This document shows, piece by piece, positions 1 through 8,847 of a DNA stretch of 64,000 nt (position 1 is its first letter; each line of letters opens with the position of its first letter). Position numbers and translations under genes: made by a program. The stretch comes from Allomyces arbusculus (lineage: Eukaryota; Blastocladiomycota; Blastocladiomycetes; Blastocladiales; Blastocladiaceae), in NCBI GenBank assembly GCA_027604705.1, contig JADHYV010000008.1:186001-250000 (forward strand). Reading direction: 5' to 3'. The notes under the pieces are model-generated. The model had not been told where the DNA came from. It searched no databases and saw nothing but the letters and a program-made list of their open reading frames with translations.

Positions 1-1
1 A

Positions 2-1681
2 CAGGACGAGGAGCGGAAAGCCGCGGTCGTGCAGCTCAAGGCCGATATGGCTGCGCTGCAGTCGCAGATTGACGTACAGGCTAACGAAATCGATACGCTC
101 AAGCGCGCGGCCGAGGACAAGGAACGCGCCATGGCCGCGGTCGAGCGCGAGCTCGCTGCAAAGAAGCAGCTCGTCGCGCAGCTGCAGAACGACGTCGATA
201 CCCTGTCGGCCACGTGCACGCAGAACGAGCACGCGCTCCTCGCGGCCACACAGCAGGCCAAGCGGCTCGAGGCGCAGGTCGATGCCAAGACCAAGGCGCT
301 CGATGCGGCCGAAGCCGAGACGGCCGCAGCGACTGCCGCACTTGCTGATGCCGAGCGCGCGCTCAAGGAAAAGGTCAAGGCGATCGACGCCAACGCGCAG
401 CGGATCGCAGCGCTCGAAGCCGACCTGGCTGACGCGACGCAGCGTGCCGCGTCGGACTCAGCTGCTGCCGTCGCGCGTGCTGCCGTCCAGCGCGACTTGG
501 ACGCGGCGAATGCCCTCGCACAGGACCTCGATGCGCGGGTGGCCGCTGCGGCTGCGGACGCGTTGGCGGCCAAAGCCGCGCAGACGGCAACCGCCGCGGC
601 ACTCGCCGACGCGCAGGCCGAGCTCGCGGCACTGCAGCAGACGCACGATGCGGCGACCGCGCGCGCCGCCGCTGTCGCAGACCAGCTCGCGACGCTGCAG
701 ACGGCGCACGCCGCGCTCCAGGCCGAGTACCGCGCTGCGCTCGACCAGGCCGCCGCGCACGACGTGGTCACCGCGCAGCTCGGACGGGTCGAGGCCAAGG
801 CCGCGCAACTCACGCAGCAACTGGCCGACCGCGACGCGCGCGTCGCCGAGCTCGAGGACGAGGCCAAGGCCGCGCGCGACCGTGCAGCCGAGGGTAAAGC
901 GCGCGAGAAGCAGGCGGCGGCCGATCGCGACGCCCTCGAGACCAAAGTGCGCGACTTGGAGGTGGCGCTGGCCGCCAAGACGCGCGAGGCCGAGCAGTGG
1001 CACCAGAAGGTGCAGCACTTGAAGGCCGCGCGCCGCGAGACTATGTCGCATTACATGGAGTCGGTGGATTTGCTCATGTCCGACTTGACCAAGCTGCAGA
1101 CCAAGTACGACCAGGAAAAGGCGGGCGCGCGGCAAGCGGCCGCGGCCATCGGCGATTCTGCGGCAGCAGCAGCGGCGGCGGAGAAGGCGGAGAAGGCCGC
1201 GCGCCGCGCGCAGTACCGGCAGTCGATGCCCGCGCGGTTCTCGGCCGCCACGGACGACTCGGGCGACGACGCCGCGTCGGTCGCGTCGTCGTCGACGCCC
1301 TCGTCGGCGTCGGTCCACGCCACCGCCGCCAATGACGCGGTCCCGCCGCCGCGCGGGTCGTCGCGGCAAGCGTCTCGCAACTCAACGTCGTCGCGGCGGT
1401 CGCGGTCGCGGTCGCGCGCGCGGCCCGTCTCGGCGATGCCCGATTTGGGCATTGCCGCCAGCGACGACGACGACCGGCCCGTGTCGATGGCCGGGCTCGG
1501 CGACGAGTATGCGCGCAATTACCCACCGTCGCTCCCGCCGCTCGGGTCGCTGCCGCGCAGCGTCGCGACAAGCAGTCTTGGCCGGTCGGCCCGCGCCATG
1601 TCGGTCGCGTCGTCGATCACCAAGGATGAAGGGCCGGCGCCGGCGCCGGCGGCCGATGTGGCCGCGAGTGTAGAGGAGTAG
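2..1681 (+). CDS. Coiled-coil protein, 3' part only
   Basis: The frame is open from base 2, so the first in-frame GTG (base 29) is not a true start and the gene begins left of the window. About 560 residues are visible. Roughly the first 370 are Ala/Glu/Lys/Arg/Gln-rich heptads without Pro or Gly, typical of a long two-stranded coiled coil. The rest is a disordered tail rich in Ser, Arg, Ala and Asp with an SRSRSRARP patch. No catalytic domain is visible. Long coiled coils of this kind are common in centrosomal, motor-adaptor and tethering proteins, but nothing here picks one. The coding call rests on one long frame with sustained heptads. Function is unknown. Confidence 0.75.
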   Translation, partial: QDEERKAAVVQLKADMAALQSQIDVQANEIDTLKRAAEDKERAMAAVERELAAKKQLVAQLQNDVDTLSATCTQNEHALLAATQQAKRLEAQVDAKTKALDAAEAETAAATAALADAERALKEKVKAIDANAQRIAALEADLADATQRAASDSAAAVARAAVQRDLDAANALAQDLDARVAAAAADALAAKAAQTATAAALADAQAELAALQQTHDAATARAAAVADQLATLQTAHAALQAEYRAALDQAAAHDVVTAQLGRVEAKAAQLTQQLADRDARVAELEDEAKAARDRAAEGKAREKQAAADRDALETKVRDLEVALAAKTREAEQWHQKVQHLKAARRETMSHYMESVDLLMSDLTKLQTKYDQEKAGARQAAAAIGDSAAAAAAAEKAEKAARRAQYRQSMPARFSAATDDSGDDAASVASSSTPSSASVHATAANDAVPPPRGSSRQASRNSTSSRRSRSRSRARPVSAMPDLGIAASDDDDRPVSMAGLGDEYARNYPPSLPPLGSLPRSVATSSLGRSARAMSVASSITKDEGPAPAPAADVAASVEE

Positions 1682-2121
1682 TAGGCAGTGATGTGATGTG
1701 TGACGGTTCGTTGTTTTTGTGTTTTTTCTTTAGATTCACCTCTCTCCTTTTTTGCGACTGCACCGATCTACCCACCCGAGGGAGGGGATATGATAAGCAA
1801 ACATGCCAATTGTGTGCCCATAACGCGCTTTGTTGTTAATTGCCTTCAGGATCCACGCGCATGGCCGCCACGCACCGCTCGAAAGAGCTCGTGGTGGAGA
1901 AAGTCACGACGGAGGCCTTGGGGAAGAAAGTGCCAGGGCGCGTGGTTGCTACCTTGCCGTACCTTGCCGTGCCCAGGCAGGTCCCAACCGCGGATTCGGC
2001 CGACCTGCACCATGGCACAGCATCACCACCACTCTCCCGTACCATGGGCTCCCGTCGGAGTGCCAAGGTAATCGCGACTTAAAATACTGGCCCACCACCG
2101 CTGGCGCTCGCTCAAGGAGGC
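1682..2121. other. Intergenic stretch
   Basis: This lies between the end of the coiled-coil gene and the ATG at 2122. It is less GC-rich than its flanks and has T-rich runs just after the stop, as expected of a 3' UTR and terminator. Short open frames overlap each other in several frames and show no recognisable domain. No gene is called. Confidence 0.5.
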
Positions 2122-2748
2122 ATGCACGACCAAGTGGCCAAGAAGCGTGATCACGACGACACTCCGACAAGAAGCAACGACTGCGACTCCGGCGAGCTTC
2201 TGAACGATATGGAGCATCACGTCACGAATTCGTTGCGGCAGACTATGGCGATGGCGCGAACGATCATTGCCCCTGCCCCGATCCATGCGCCGCGCTTCTG
2301 CTGCGAAAACGACGCCGCGACCGTCGACCAAGGATCTCCGCCCTGTCATGCCGCGGCATTCCCGTCCACCGACTTGCCGGATTACGACCGCACCGACCAC
2401 ATGCTCGCCGACTGCAAGTCCTCCCTTCCGCCACCCATCACCGCACCCCACCCGCGCACCGCGCCGCGGCGGCTGCCGTTGCCTGTGATTGCTGGTCTCT
2501 GCATAATCGCGCTCGTCCTGGTCCTGACCATGGGCCCATCGCCGCCCCGCCGATTGGGTGCGTCGCAGCACCGCCTACCGGACCCAGCAACCGCGCACGT
2601 ACACGAGGCCGTGGAGGCGGCCATGAGGCATGCACCGGCACACGAAAGTGATGCTCGCACAAGAGGGGCTGTGGGCGCGGTTGCGGCGGCGCGCTCTTGG
2701 CCGAGAGCGCGGCGCGGGGAGGTGACGGGCGAGGTCGTGCGGTGGTAA
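2122..2748 (+). CDS. Putative single-span membrane protein
   Basis: A 208-residue frame beginning at the ATG that follows aaggaggc. The N-terminal half is polar and rich in Asp, His and Pro. A single hydrophobic helix (about residues 117-137, core VIAGLCIIALVLVLTMG) is preceded by arginines, which favours a cytosolic N-terminus by the positive-inside rule. The remainder is an Ala/Arg-rich tail. No known domain or signal peptide is visible. The next gene (about 2966-4446) has the same order of parts: polar N-terminus, one TM helix, then a tail. The two could be related, but no residue-level match is evident. A spurious frame in GC-rich DNA is the main alternative. Confidence 0.45.
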   Translation: MHDQVAKKRDHDDTPTRSNDCDSGELLNDMEHHVTNSLRQTMAMARTIIAPAPIHAPRFCCENDAATVDQGSPPCHAAAFPSTDLPDYDRTDHMLADCKSSLPPPITAPHPRTAPRRLPLPVIAGLCIIALVLVLTMGPSPPRRLGASQHRLPDPATAHVHEAVEAAMRHAPAHESDARTRGAVGAVAAARSWPRARRGEVTGEVVRW

Positions 2749-2965
2749 TCGTGTGGTGTGCCGGAGGGACCGCACGCGTGTCGCGATAGACGAAATACAA
2801 ATTAGGCGCGATACTTCACGTATATTTGTGCATGGAATTGTAAGCGTGGATTTTGGGATGCGATTGATGTTGGTGGAGTCTGTACAAAGCTGGCTGGACG
2901 CGCAACAACCATTGACGCGCGTCAGTCCTCGCTCCCCTCTCTCCCTCCGCGTCACACCGACCACC

Positions 2966-4446
2966 ATGCCGCGCACCAGCGATACCGACGCCGATTACGA
3001 TTTCATCGGCATGTCCGATTGCGACAGCGTCGACAGCGTCGACAACATTGACAGCATGGGCGCATCAGCAACCTGTCTTGCAGGTCGAGCAGCAGGGGCC
3101 ATAAACCCCGCTGGCGCGCAGCTCGACAACGAGACGATTACTGCCACCAACCACGACGGTCCGTTCCACCCGACGCGATCCGCACATTACTGATACGTTC
3201 TGTGCTCACCGCGCGTGCGCCTATCTGCCGTGTAGCGTTCCGAGCACCGGTCGAACCGGCCAAAGCGCCGGATGATGGTCACCCTGATCCCGGTGCCGCC
3301 GTCGACAACGCGCACCAGCTCGACAGCGCCCACGATGTCGCCCATTGCGCTCGCGACAACTCGCCGGCACCAGCACCGCCACCCTTCCTGACGCCGTCGG
3401 TCCCGCCCTGCGACGGGATCGACGAGGCAGCGCTGGTGGAGTTGCCGAACAGAATTCAGTCCGTGCGCGACGCGACGGACGACCATGTTGAGCACACGCC
3501 GCTCGGTGCCGAGAACGCGTGTCAAGGCGCGGTCGCGCCGCTGCACTGGATCGCACCGACCGTCCAGACCAGCACGCAAGCCGACGAGGATGTGTCGGAC
3601 CCGGACCGCGCTGCACCTGTCCCCTACATGCCTTCCGCGACTTTGAGCCACACCTGCGCCGCGCGCTTGGCTGATGCTCCCACCATGGATCCCGCCGTGC
3701 ACCTGGCCGTGCCGCTGTTTGGCTGCGACGGCGACGTACTCGAGCATCGTGTCGTGGTCGTGACCGTATCGCCAGCGCAGGCGCGCTCGCTTGTCGACGT
3801 TGTGGCCGCCATTTCAGCCGACACGTGCCGCGACTTGCGGCCAGCGCAAGATCCACCTCAGCGCCAAGCGCCGAGAATGTCACCGACTTGGGCCGCGCGC
3901 CGTCGCGTTCGAGCGCGCCGTGTACGGCCAGTGCGTTCACTGGCTAAATCCGAGGCCCTGTGGACCGCGGTCGTAGGTTTCTTGATCCTGATCGCGGCCG
4001 TGTTCATGGGCATACGGATGGGGACGCCAACGTCGACCAGATCGGCATTGCGTGCCGATCTGGTAATAACGGAGTCGAGCGCGACCCACGATCCCGCGGC
4101 AGCGTGGTCGACGGCGACATCAAGCGCGGCGACGCGTACGCAAACGGTGTGGACGATGCCGACCGCCACGGCGACGCGCACCAGAACGCAGTGGACGGTC
4201 TCTACCTCGATGGCGACGCGCACGTTCACGAAAACGCGGTGGGTGACGGCCACGTCGACGGCAACGCTGACACGTACGCAATGGGCGGTGGCTACATCCA
4301 CGATGACTCGGACCCGCGTGATCACCGCGACAACGTGGACAACCAAGACTGACGCGACACCGACGCGGCACGACACGTCCAGCGCGCGGGCCACGCCGAC
4401 CGCGACGGCGCAGGTCCGCTACGGTCGTCAGGGGCGGTGGTGGTGA
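2966..4446 (+). CDS. Single-span membrane protein with Thr-rich tandem repeats
   Basis: The long frame runs from at least 3052 to 4446. Its first in-frame start-like codon is GTG at 3202, so an upstream exon is likely. The ATG at 2966 (ccaccATG, acidic DTDADYDFIGMSDCDSVDS) in another frame is the best candidate, joined by a short intron whose acceptor may be the cttgcag ending at 3083. The exact join is not resolved. Features counted from 3202: a polar Asp/Pro-rich region of about 250 residues, one TM helix (about 252-272, core AVVGFLILIAAVFMG), then a Thr-rich tail with five tandem units of 14-16 residues (4132-4338). Unit pattern is T-R-T-x-T-x-W-T-x-x-T-x. Such Thr-rich ectodomains are usually O-glycosylated in fungi. 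Function is unknown. Confidence 0.6.
4132..4338 (+). repeat. Thr-rich coding tandem repeat, 42-48 nt units
   Basis: Units start at 4132, 4174, 4216, 4264 and 4306, with lengths 42, 42, 48 and 42 nt and a partial last copy. Each begins ACGCG/ACGCT/ACTCG and encodes T-R/L-T at its head with a Trp in the middle. All lengths are multiples of three, so the array grew under reading-frame constraint. The reverse and shifted frames stay open here only because of the periodicity. Confidence 0.85.
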
Positions 4447-5067
4447 ACGGCGTTATTGGCGGTGGCACTGCCGAGAGCAAATCGATACGGTTCTTGTTCC
4501 TCGCTCTGTGTTGCACTCGTGAGACAATTTGGGCTGCGAGGATCTTTCTCGGCAAAGCACATTCTCGTGTCTCCCTCATCCTCAAAGCCGCGCCGCTGAG
4601 GCCATGGAGTTCAAGCGGCTTGTCGACCGACCGCTTCAGATTCGGCCAAGAGCTCCCCGTCCGAGGGCAGTTCGGTCACCTCGACGACCACAAATTCTTG
4701 TTTGCCAGCACTTGTCACTCGCCATCGGCCAAGAAGGAGCGCTGCGCCCATATCTCGATGAGCTTTGCGGAGCTTTGCGCAGCATTGCGTCAGGATCGTG
4801 CTGCTCCGCCCGGCGCCCGCTGAGCACCAACCAGCGCGCAGCCCACCAAACCACACAGCACCTTCCAAAATCTCCTGTCAAAATGATCGTTGACGCACCT
4901 TGCCGTGTGCGGAGCTCTCAACTTTGCCACGCTCGCAGCTGCCCCCCCGCGCGTCCTGGCTAGCAGACCACTATAAACGCTGGGCCACACCTTTTGCATG
5001 CAGCGCACTCTCTCGTCGGCACGCCGCGCGATCACCGTTGCCAAGTCTTCTCGACCGCATCATCACC
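4447..5067. other. Intergenic region and promoter of the 5068 gene
   Basis: This holds the 3' flank of the Thr-rich gene and the promoter of the small gene at 5068. Overlapping short frames on both strands show no domain or consistent codon bias. A TATA box lies near its right end. Confidence 0.5.
4972..4977 (+). promoter_or_regulatory. TATA box
   Basis: TATAAA in the context ccacTATAAAcgctgg, 91 bases upstream of the ATG at 5068. Spacing and context fit a core promoter for the small orphan gene. Confidence 0.6.
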
Positions 5068-5688
5068 ATGCCGCTTGGGTGGATTCTGGTACGCATGCAC
5101 TCGCTTCTTCTCCACCCACGCGAATGCTGCACTACCCTCATTGACCATGGCGCTCGCGTATTGTAGAATGCGTGGAAGAAGTACGCAGCGATTGAAAAAG
5201 CTGAGGCCCAGGAGGGGAACGGCTTCATCCCAGGTGATGCTCTCAGCGCGACCATCGCGTCATCGACGGTGCACCCGATCCAGCTGGAGCAGGACCCGAC
5301 GGCGATTCACGCGACCATCACCACGGATGACGACGGCACGTGGTATGCCGACTATCACTTCGCGGACCAAAGTGTTACCGTTCACCATGTGCCGGCCGAT
5401 TCCTCTGGCCATGCGCAAGACGGCGCGGACACGGTATTTGTGCTGCCGCAGGTGCAGTGGGACGGCCAGTCAGGGACCTTGACCGGGCACGATCAAGTGA
5501 CGGACGTGCTGGCGCAGCTGCACAACCATCAGCTCGATGTGTCGGGCGTAGAGCACACGATCGACATGCTCGCTCAGCTGGCCGGCCTGTCCAACCAACA
5601 TTCGATTGACTTGTCGGCAATCGAAGCGCAAGCTCATGCTCACCATATCGACGTGGACGCGCTTCTCCACCCTACGATACTCTGCTAA
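5068..5688 (+). CDS. Small orphan acidic, His-rich protein (2 exons)
   Basis: Exon 1 is 5068-5088 and encodes only MPLGWIL after caccATG. A 78-nt intron (5089-5166, GTACGC...TTGTAG) joins in phase 0 to exon 2, 5167-5688, giving 180 residues. The intron model explains why the long frame has no ATG of its own. The N-terminus is a short amphipathic stretch (NAWKKYAAIEKAEAQ). The rest is acidic with many His, Gln and Asp residues and ends ALLHPTILC. There is no TM helix, Cys cluster or known motif. A TATA box upstream supports expression. No family is recognised. It may be a lineage-specific soluble protein. Confidence 0.65.
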
Positions 5689-6450
5689 GGGCCCTGCTGC
5701 GCTGGCCAGCGTGTTGCTGGGTGCTGGCATTTGGCCTGCATTTCCATCATTGGCTGGTCGTGCGACCAATTTACCACCGTCGAGTAATAATGAATTCGTT
5801 TCAAATCAATCCCTTTTTTCCGTGCCGTTAATTACTGATCACCCAGCAGCTACCTTGATTTCGGCAGCTGGAAGTGCAATGCTCACGCGCTGCTGATACT
5901 TTGAGCGTCAGTCACCAATCATTCACTGTTGCAAACATTACGAAGAACGCAGGACAGGTCGCGCAAAAAGCGCCGAATTGATAACCTAAGTGCACTCTGT
6001 CTGCAATCTATCAGCGGCCGCAACAAACGATGTGAAGCGCAACAAACTCGTGGGGACAGCAGAGTTGGTCTGAACCACTCCTTGCAGGGAATACGCAGCC
6101 CACCATTCATCAGAAACGGCCTGTCTGATACAAGCTAAAAGATTATTAGCCGTTCCTTTCTGACCATGCCGACTTGCTTCGACCATCGCCAAGGTACCAA
6201 ACCAGCAGGACATGGCGCAGCGTCAGCGCTCACAGGCATGGTGGCGGACAAGTGCACAAAACCACGGCCGAGCACTCCCAAAATAAAGGGGCTTACCATA
6301 AATTAGCAGGGCGACTCAGATTTGTTTCCACTTGCGATCCTTGCGCCATGAACTGAAGCATCGCCTGAACGACCAAGAAAATGTCTAGAACGACTACAAT
6401 TGCATGGAACAACGACGCTGATGCCAACCAAGACGATTGCTGCCCTGCAA
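5689..6450. other. GC-poor intergenic region
   Basis: Base composition is visibly more AT-rich than the flanks. No long frame exists. A minus-strand stretch around 5986-6213 reads like ordinary protein for about 75 codons but has no recognisable domain, start or continuation. It could be a gene relic. Confidence 0.4.
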
Positions 6451-7587
6451 TCATGACCTCGAGTGAGCAGCTGTGCTCTGAGCATCGACCGCAGGTTGCG
6501 CCGTGGACTCCTCATCCAGCCTTGCCCGCTTCACATCGCCGTCCCCCTTCCTATCACCCGATTCTTGCCCACTCGGCGTCGGGCTCCGTGCACGCCCGCG
6601 CGCCGCGTCCAGGTCCGACCGGAACGCACCCTTGAGCCGCGTGTTGAGTTTACGCTGCTGGTCGGTCTCGTAGGACCCGAGAATGCGCTGGTACTGGAAC
6701 GTGTAGTACCAGAGCATGTTGTCGTAGGCCGTGAAATTGGCGGGCGCGTGCGCGAGCTGGTATTCGCGCAGCAGCCACCACATGGCCTCGATGGTCGCGA
6801 GATGCTGCTCCGACTTTTGCTGAAACCGCCAGAACGAAGTCTTTGGTGGATTGGCAAAGGACACGTGCCGGACACCCGGACGGCGGAGGAAGGGCGCGTC
6901 GCGCACCATCTGGTGCGCCTGGTACCAGGTTCCATCGATCACCACGACGTGCGTGAATGAGGTCGGGTCAATTTCGCCGATTGGTTGCGCTTGCTGGAAA
7001 AGAAAAAGGATGGATCGCGGTCAGCAATCTTGCATGGCGTTGAAATGATTCGAATCATGGAGTAAACGGATCGGTACCGGACTCGGGTAAAGCACCAACA
7101 CCTTCCCGGGATCCTCATCGTACGTGTCCGTCTCGCTCGGGTAGTTCCAGACGCGCACGTCGTCGGGCGCCAGCACGCGGCCGTGCAATGCCGTCGACTT
7201 GCCCTTCAGCTCGTACTTGTGTTTCCAGACATCGAGCGTGAACGGCAGCCGCGGCATGCGTGGCGGAACGGCCGGTCCACTTGGTACAAGACAAGATGAG
7301 CAGTAGTACCGCACACGCACACCGCATTTTGGGCACGCCGTGCGCGGTGCGGTTTGAAGCGGCGTCACGTCGGCCACGACCAGGTCCGGGTGCGGCAAGT
7401 GCGTCGTCAGCGGCACGGGTGAGTTGTCATTGGACGGCGGCGTCGGGCCGCGTGCGGGAGGCTGGGTCTTGACGAGCGGAGCGGGCGCGGCAGCCGAGGA
7501 GCTGGTGGACGTGGATTCGATGTTCGAGGGTGCCGGGGTTGCAGCGGCGGCCTCGACGCCGTGGCGCGGCGATGGTGGGGCACGCAT
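6451..7587 (-). CDS. DTWD1: tRNA-uridine aminocarboxypropyltransferase, DTWD1-like (2 exons)
   Basis: Exon 1 is 7587-7078 and exon 2 is 6993-6451. The 84-nt intron (GTACCG...TTCCAG, phase 0) gives 350 residues. The DTW family transfers the 3-amino-3-carboxypropyl group of S-adenosylmethionine to tRNA uridine; DTWD1 makes acp3U20 in humans. Evidence: a Cys cluster CPKCGVRVRYYCSSC, then VLVLYPSP immediately before the intron, then the family signature VVIDGTW (D-x-T-W) just after it, followed by SFANPPKTSFWRFQQK and ATIEAM. Splicing places LYPSP and the DGTW block at the spacing usual in the family. The start chosen is the ATG at 7587. An upstream in-frame ATG at 7815 adds unconserved sequence. 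The Arg/Ser-rich C-terminus looks disordered. Confidence 0.9.
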
Positions 7588-8847
7588 GTTTCGCGGCACG
7601 ATTGCAGAAAGTCGCTGGCGGTGTTGGATGCAGTGGATGGCAATCGCATCAATGTAATCGCACGACTTTTGGTTGGCGATGCAACCAACCCGGAGGAGGC
7701 ACCGCTGCTGGTCTGACGTGGTCGTCACGTTTTGCGTTGCCACAGGCCCAATTGACGTGGTCCACATCAGTCCTCCACTGAAGGTGGAGCTCTTCCCGCC
7801 CCCGCCCCTCGCCAACTGCTGCCTTCATTTCCTCACTGACCTTGGCCTTCCGCCCAAAGAAATCATGTACGTCGGATGTCTGCACTTCGTGCAGGGCACC
7901 AAGGTGTAAAAGCAGGATGTGACGCTGCATTACCTTTTCTCCGCCCCATTGTCATCTCCATCTTCAAATAGCAACGTTCAAATGAAATCAACACCTGTTC
8001 CAACACTGCGAGCAACACAACCAAAAGTTGCTGCAATCTATTTTTTTTTTCCGAGTGCTGCCGCTGCGTGCGCATTATGCCGGTTGCAATAATCATTTCG
8101 CGCGCGCTGTCCCTGTTGCGCGAGGTCGTGATCCCATTGGTGGCCGACTTTGGCGTGCCCAATGAAATCGCCCAGGTGTGTCGCGCCGTGTAGCGCCCAC
8201 CAGCTTACGACGCCACGGCCATGATGGGGCCAGCCGTAACACTTCCACGGGCCCCAGAAACGGTCCCTGGGATTTTCCTGGCCCGTGCCGACGGCATCTT
8301 GTTCGGTGCAGCCGCGCGCGCCTCCCCTGCCCCCGTTGCCGTGTCGCCCACCACGCTCGCCAATCGCCCAAGAGCCGCCCATCTCCCGGTCACGACTTTG
8401 ACGTGGGATGCTCACCTGCGCGCGCCCTTCATGATCAGCAGCGGCGCATGCGTCGTGAAAATTGATGTTCCTGTGTTCAGGGGTTGCCACACTGCCGACA
8501 CTTTGTGCGCCTGCGCGCCGCGCGCTCCTGCTGCGGGAAGTTGGCCATGGTCAAGACGACGCGTCGGCACCGACGCTGGCGCCATTCTTCTGGTCTGGCA
8601 ACAGGAGGCGTGCGGCGCCGTGGTCCATAAATATACGGCGACGCGCCCAAAGGCGAGGTCGTTTCTCTCCTTTCGCTCTCTCGACGTTAGAGCACCGGTG
8701 CTTCGACTCTCGCTCGCTGCAGTCAACTTGACTCGGTCATCTCGACTGTGATCACTGTGTCCGACGCGTGCTCCCGCCGGTCACATTTGCACCCAACTTC
8801 GACCACGCTCGTTACTGTGACCCGCTTCCCCTTCGGCCTTCAACACG
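7588..8847. other. Divergent promoter region DTWD1 / acyl-CoA synthetase
   Basis: A 1.26-kb gap between divergent genes. It contains a T run near 8040 and a TATA-like CATAAATATAC at 8626-8636. Overlapping frames on both strands show no domain. No gene is called. Confidence 0.5.
8626..8636 (+). promoter_or_regulatory. TATA-like element
   Basis: CATAAATATAC, about 210 bases upstream of the acyl-CoA synthetase ATG, in an otherwise GC-rich stretch. A long 5' UTR would be required, so this is tentative. Confidence 0.35.

Noticed and set aside
458-1369. A 303-codon antisense frame within the first gene
   Set aside because: It is Arg/Gly/Val-rich, the mirror of Ala-rich coiled-coil codons. The sense frame has clear heptads.
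3960-4352. A 130-codon Asp/His/Gly-rich frame overlapping the Thr repeats
   Set aside because: It stays open only because the repeat period is a multiple of three. The Thr-rich frame continues an upstream TM helix and this one does not.
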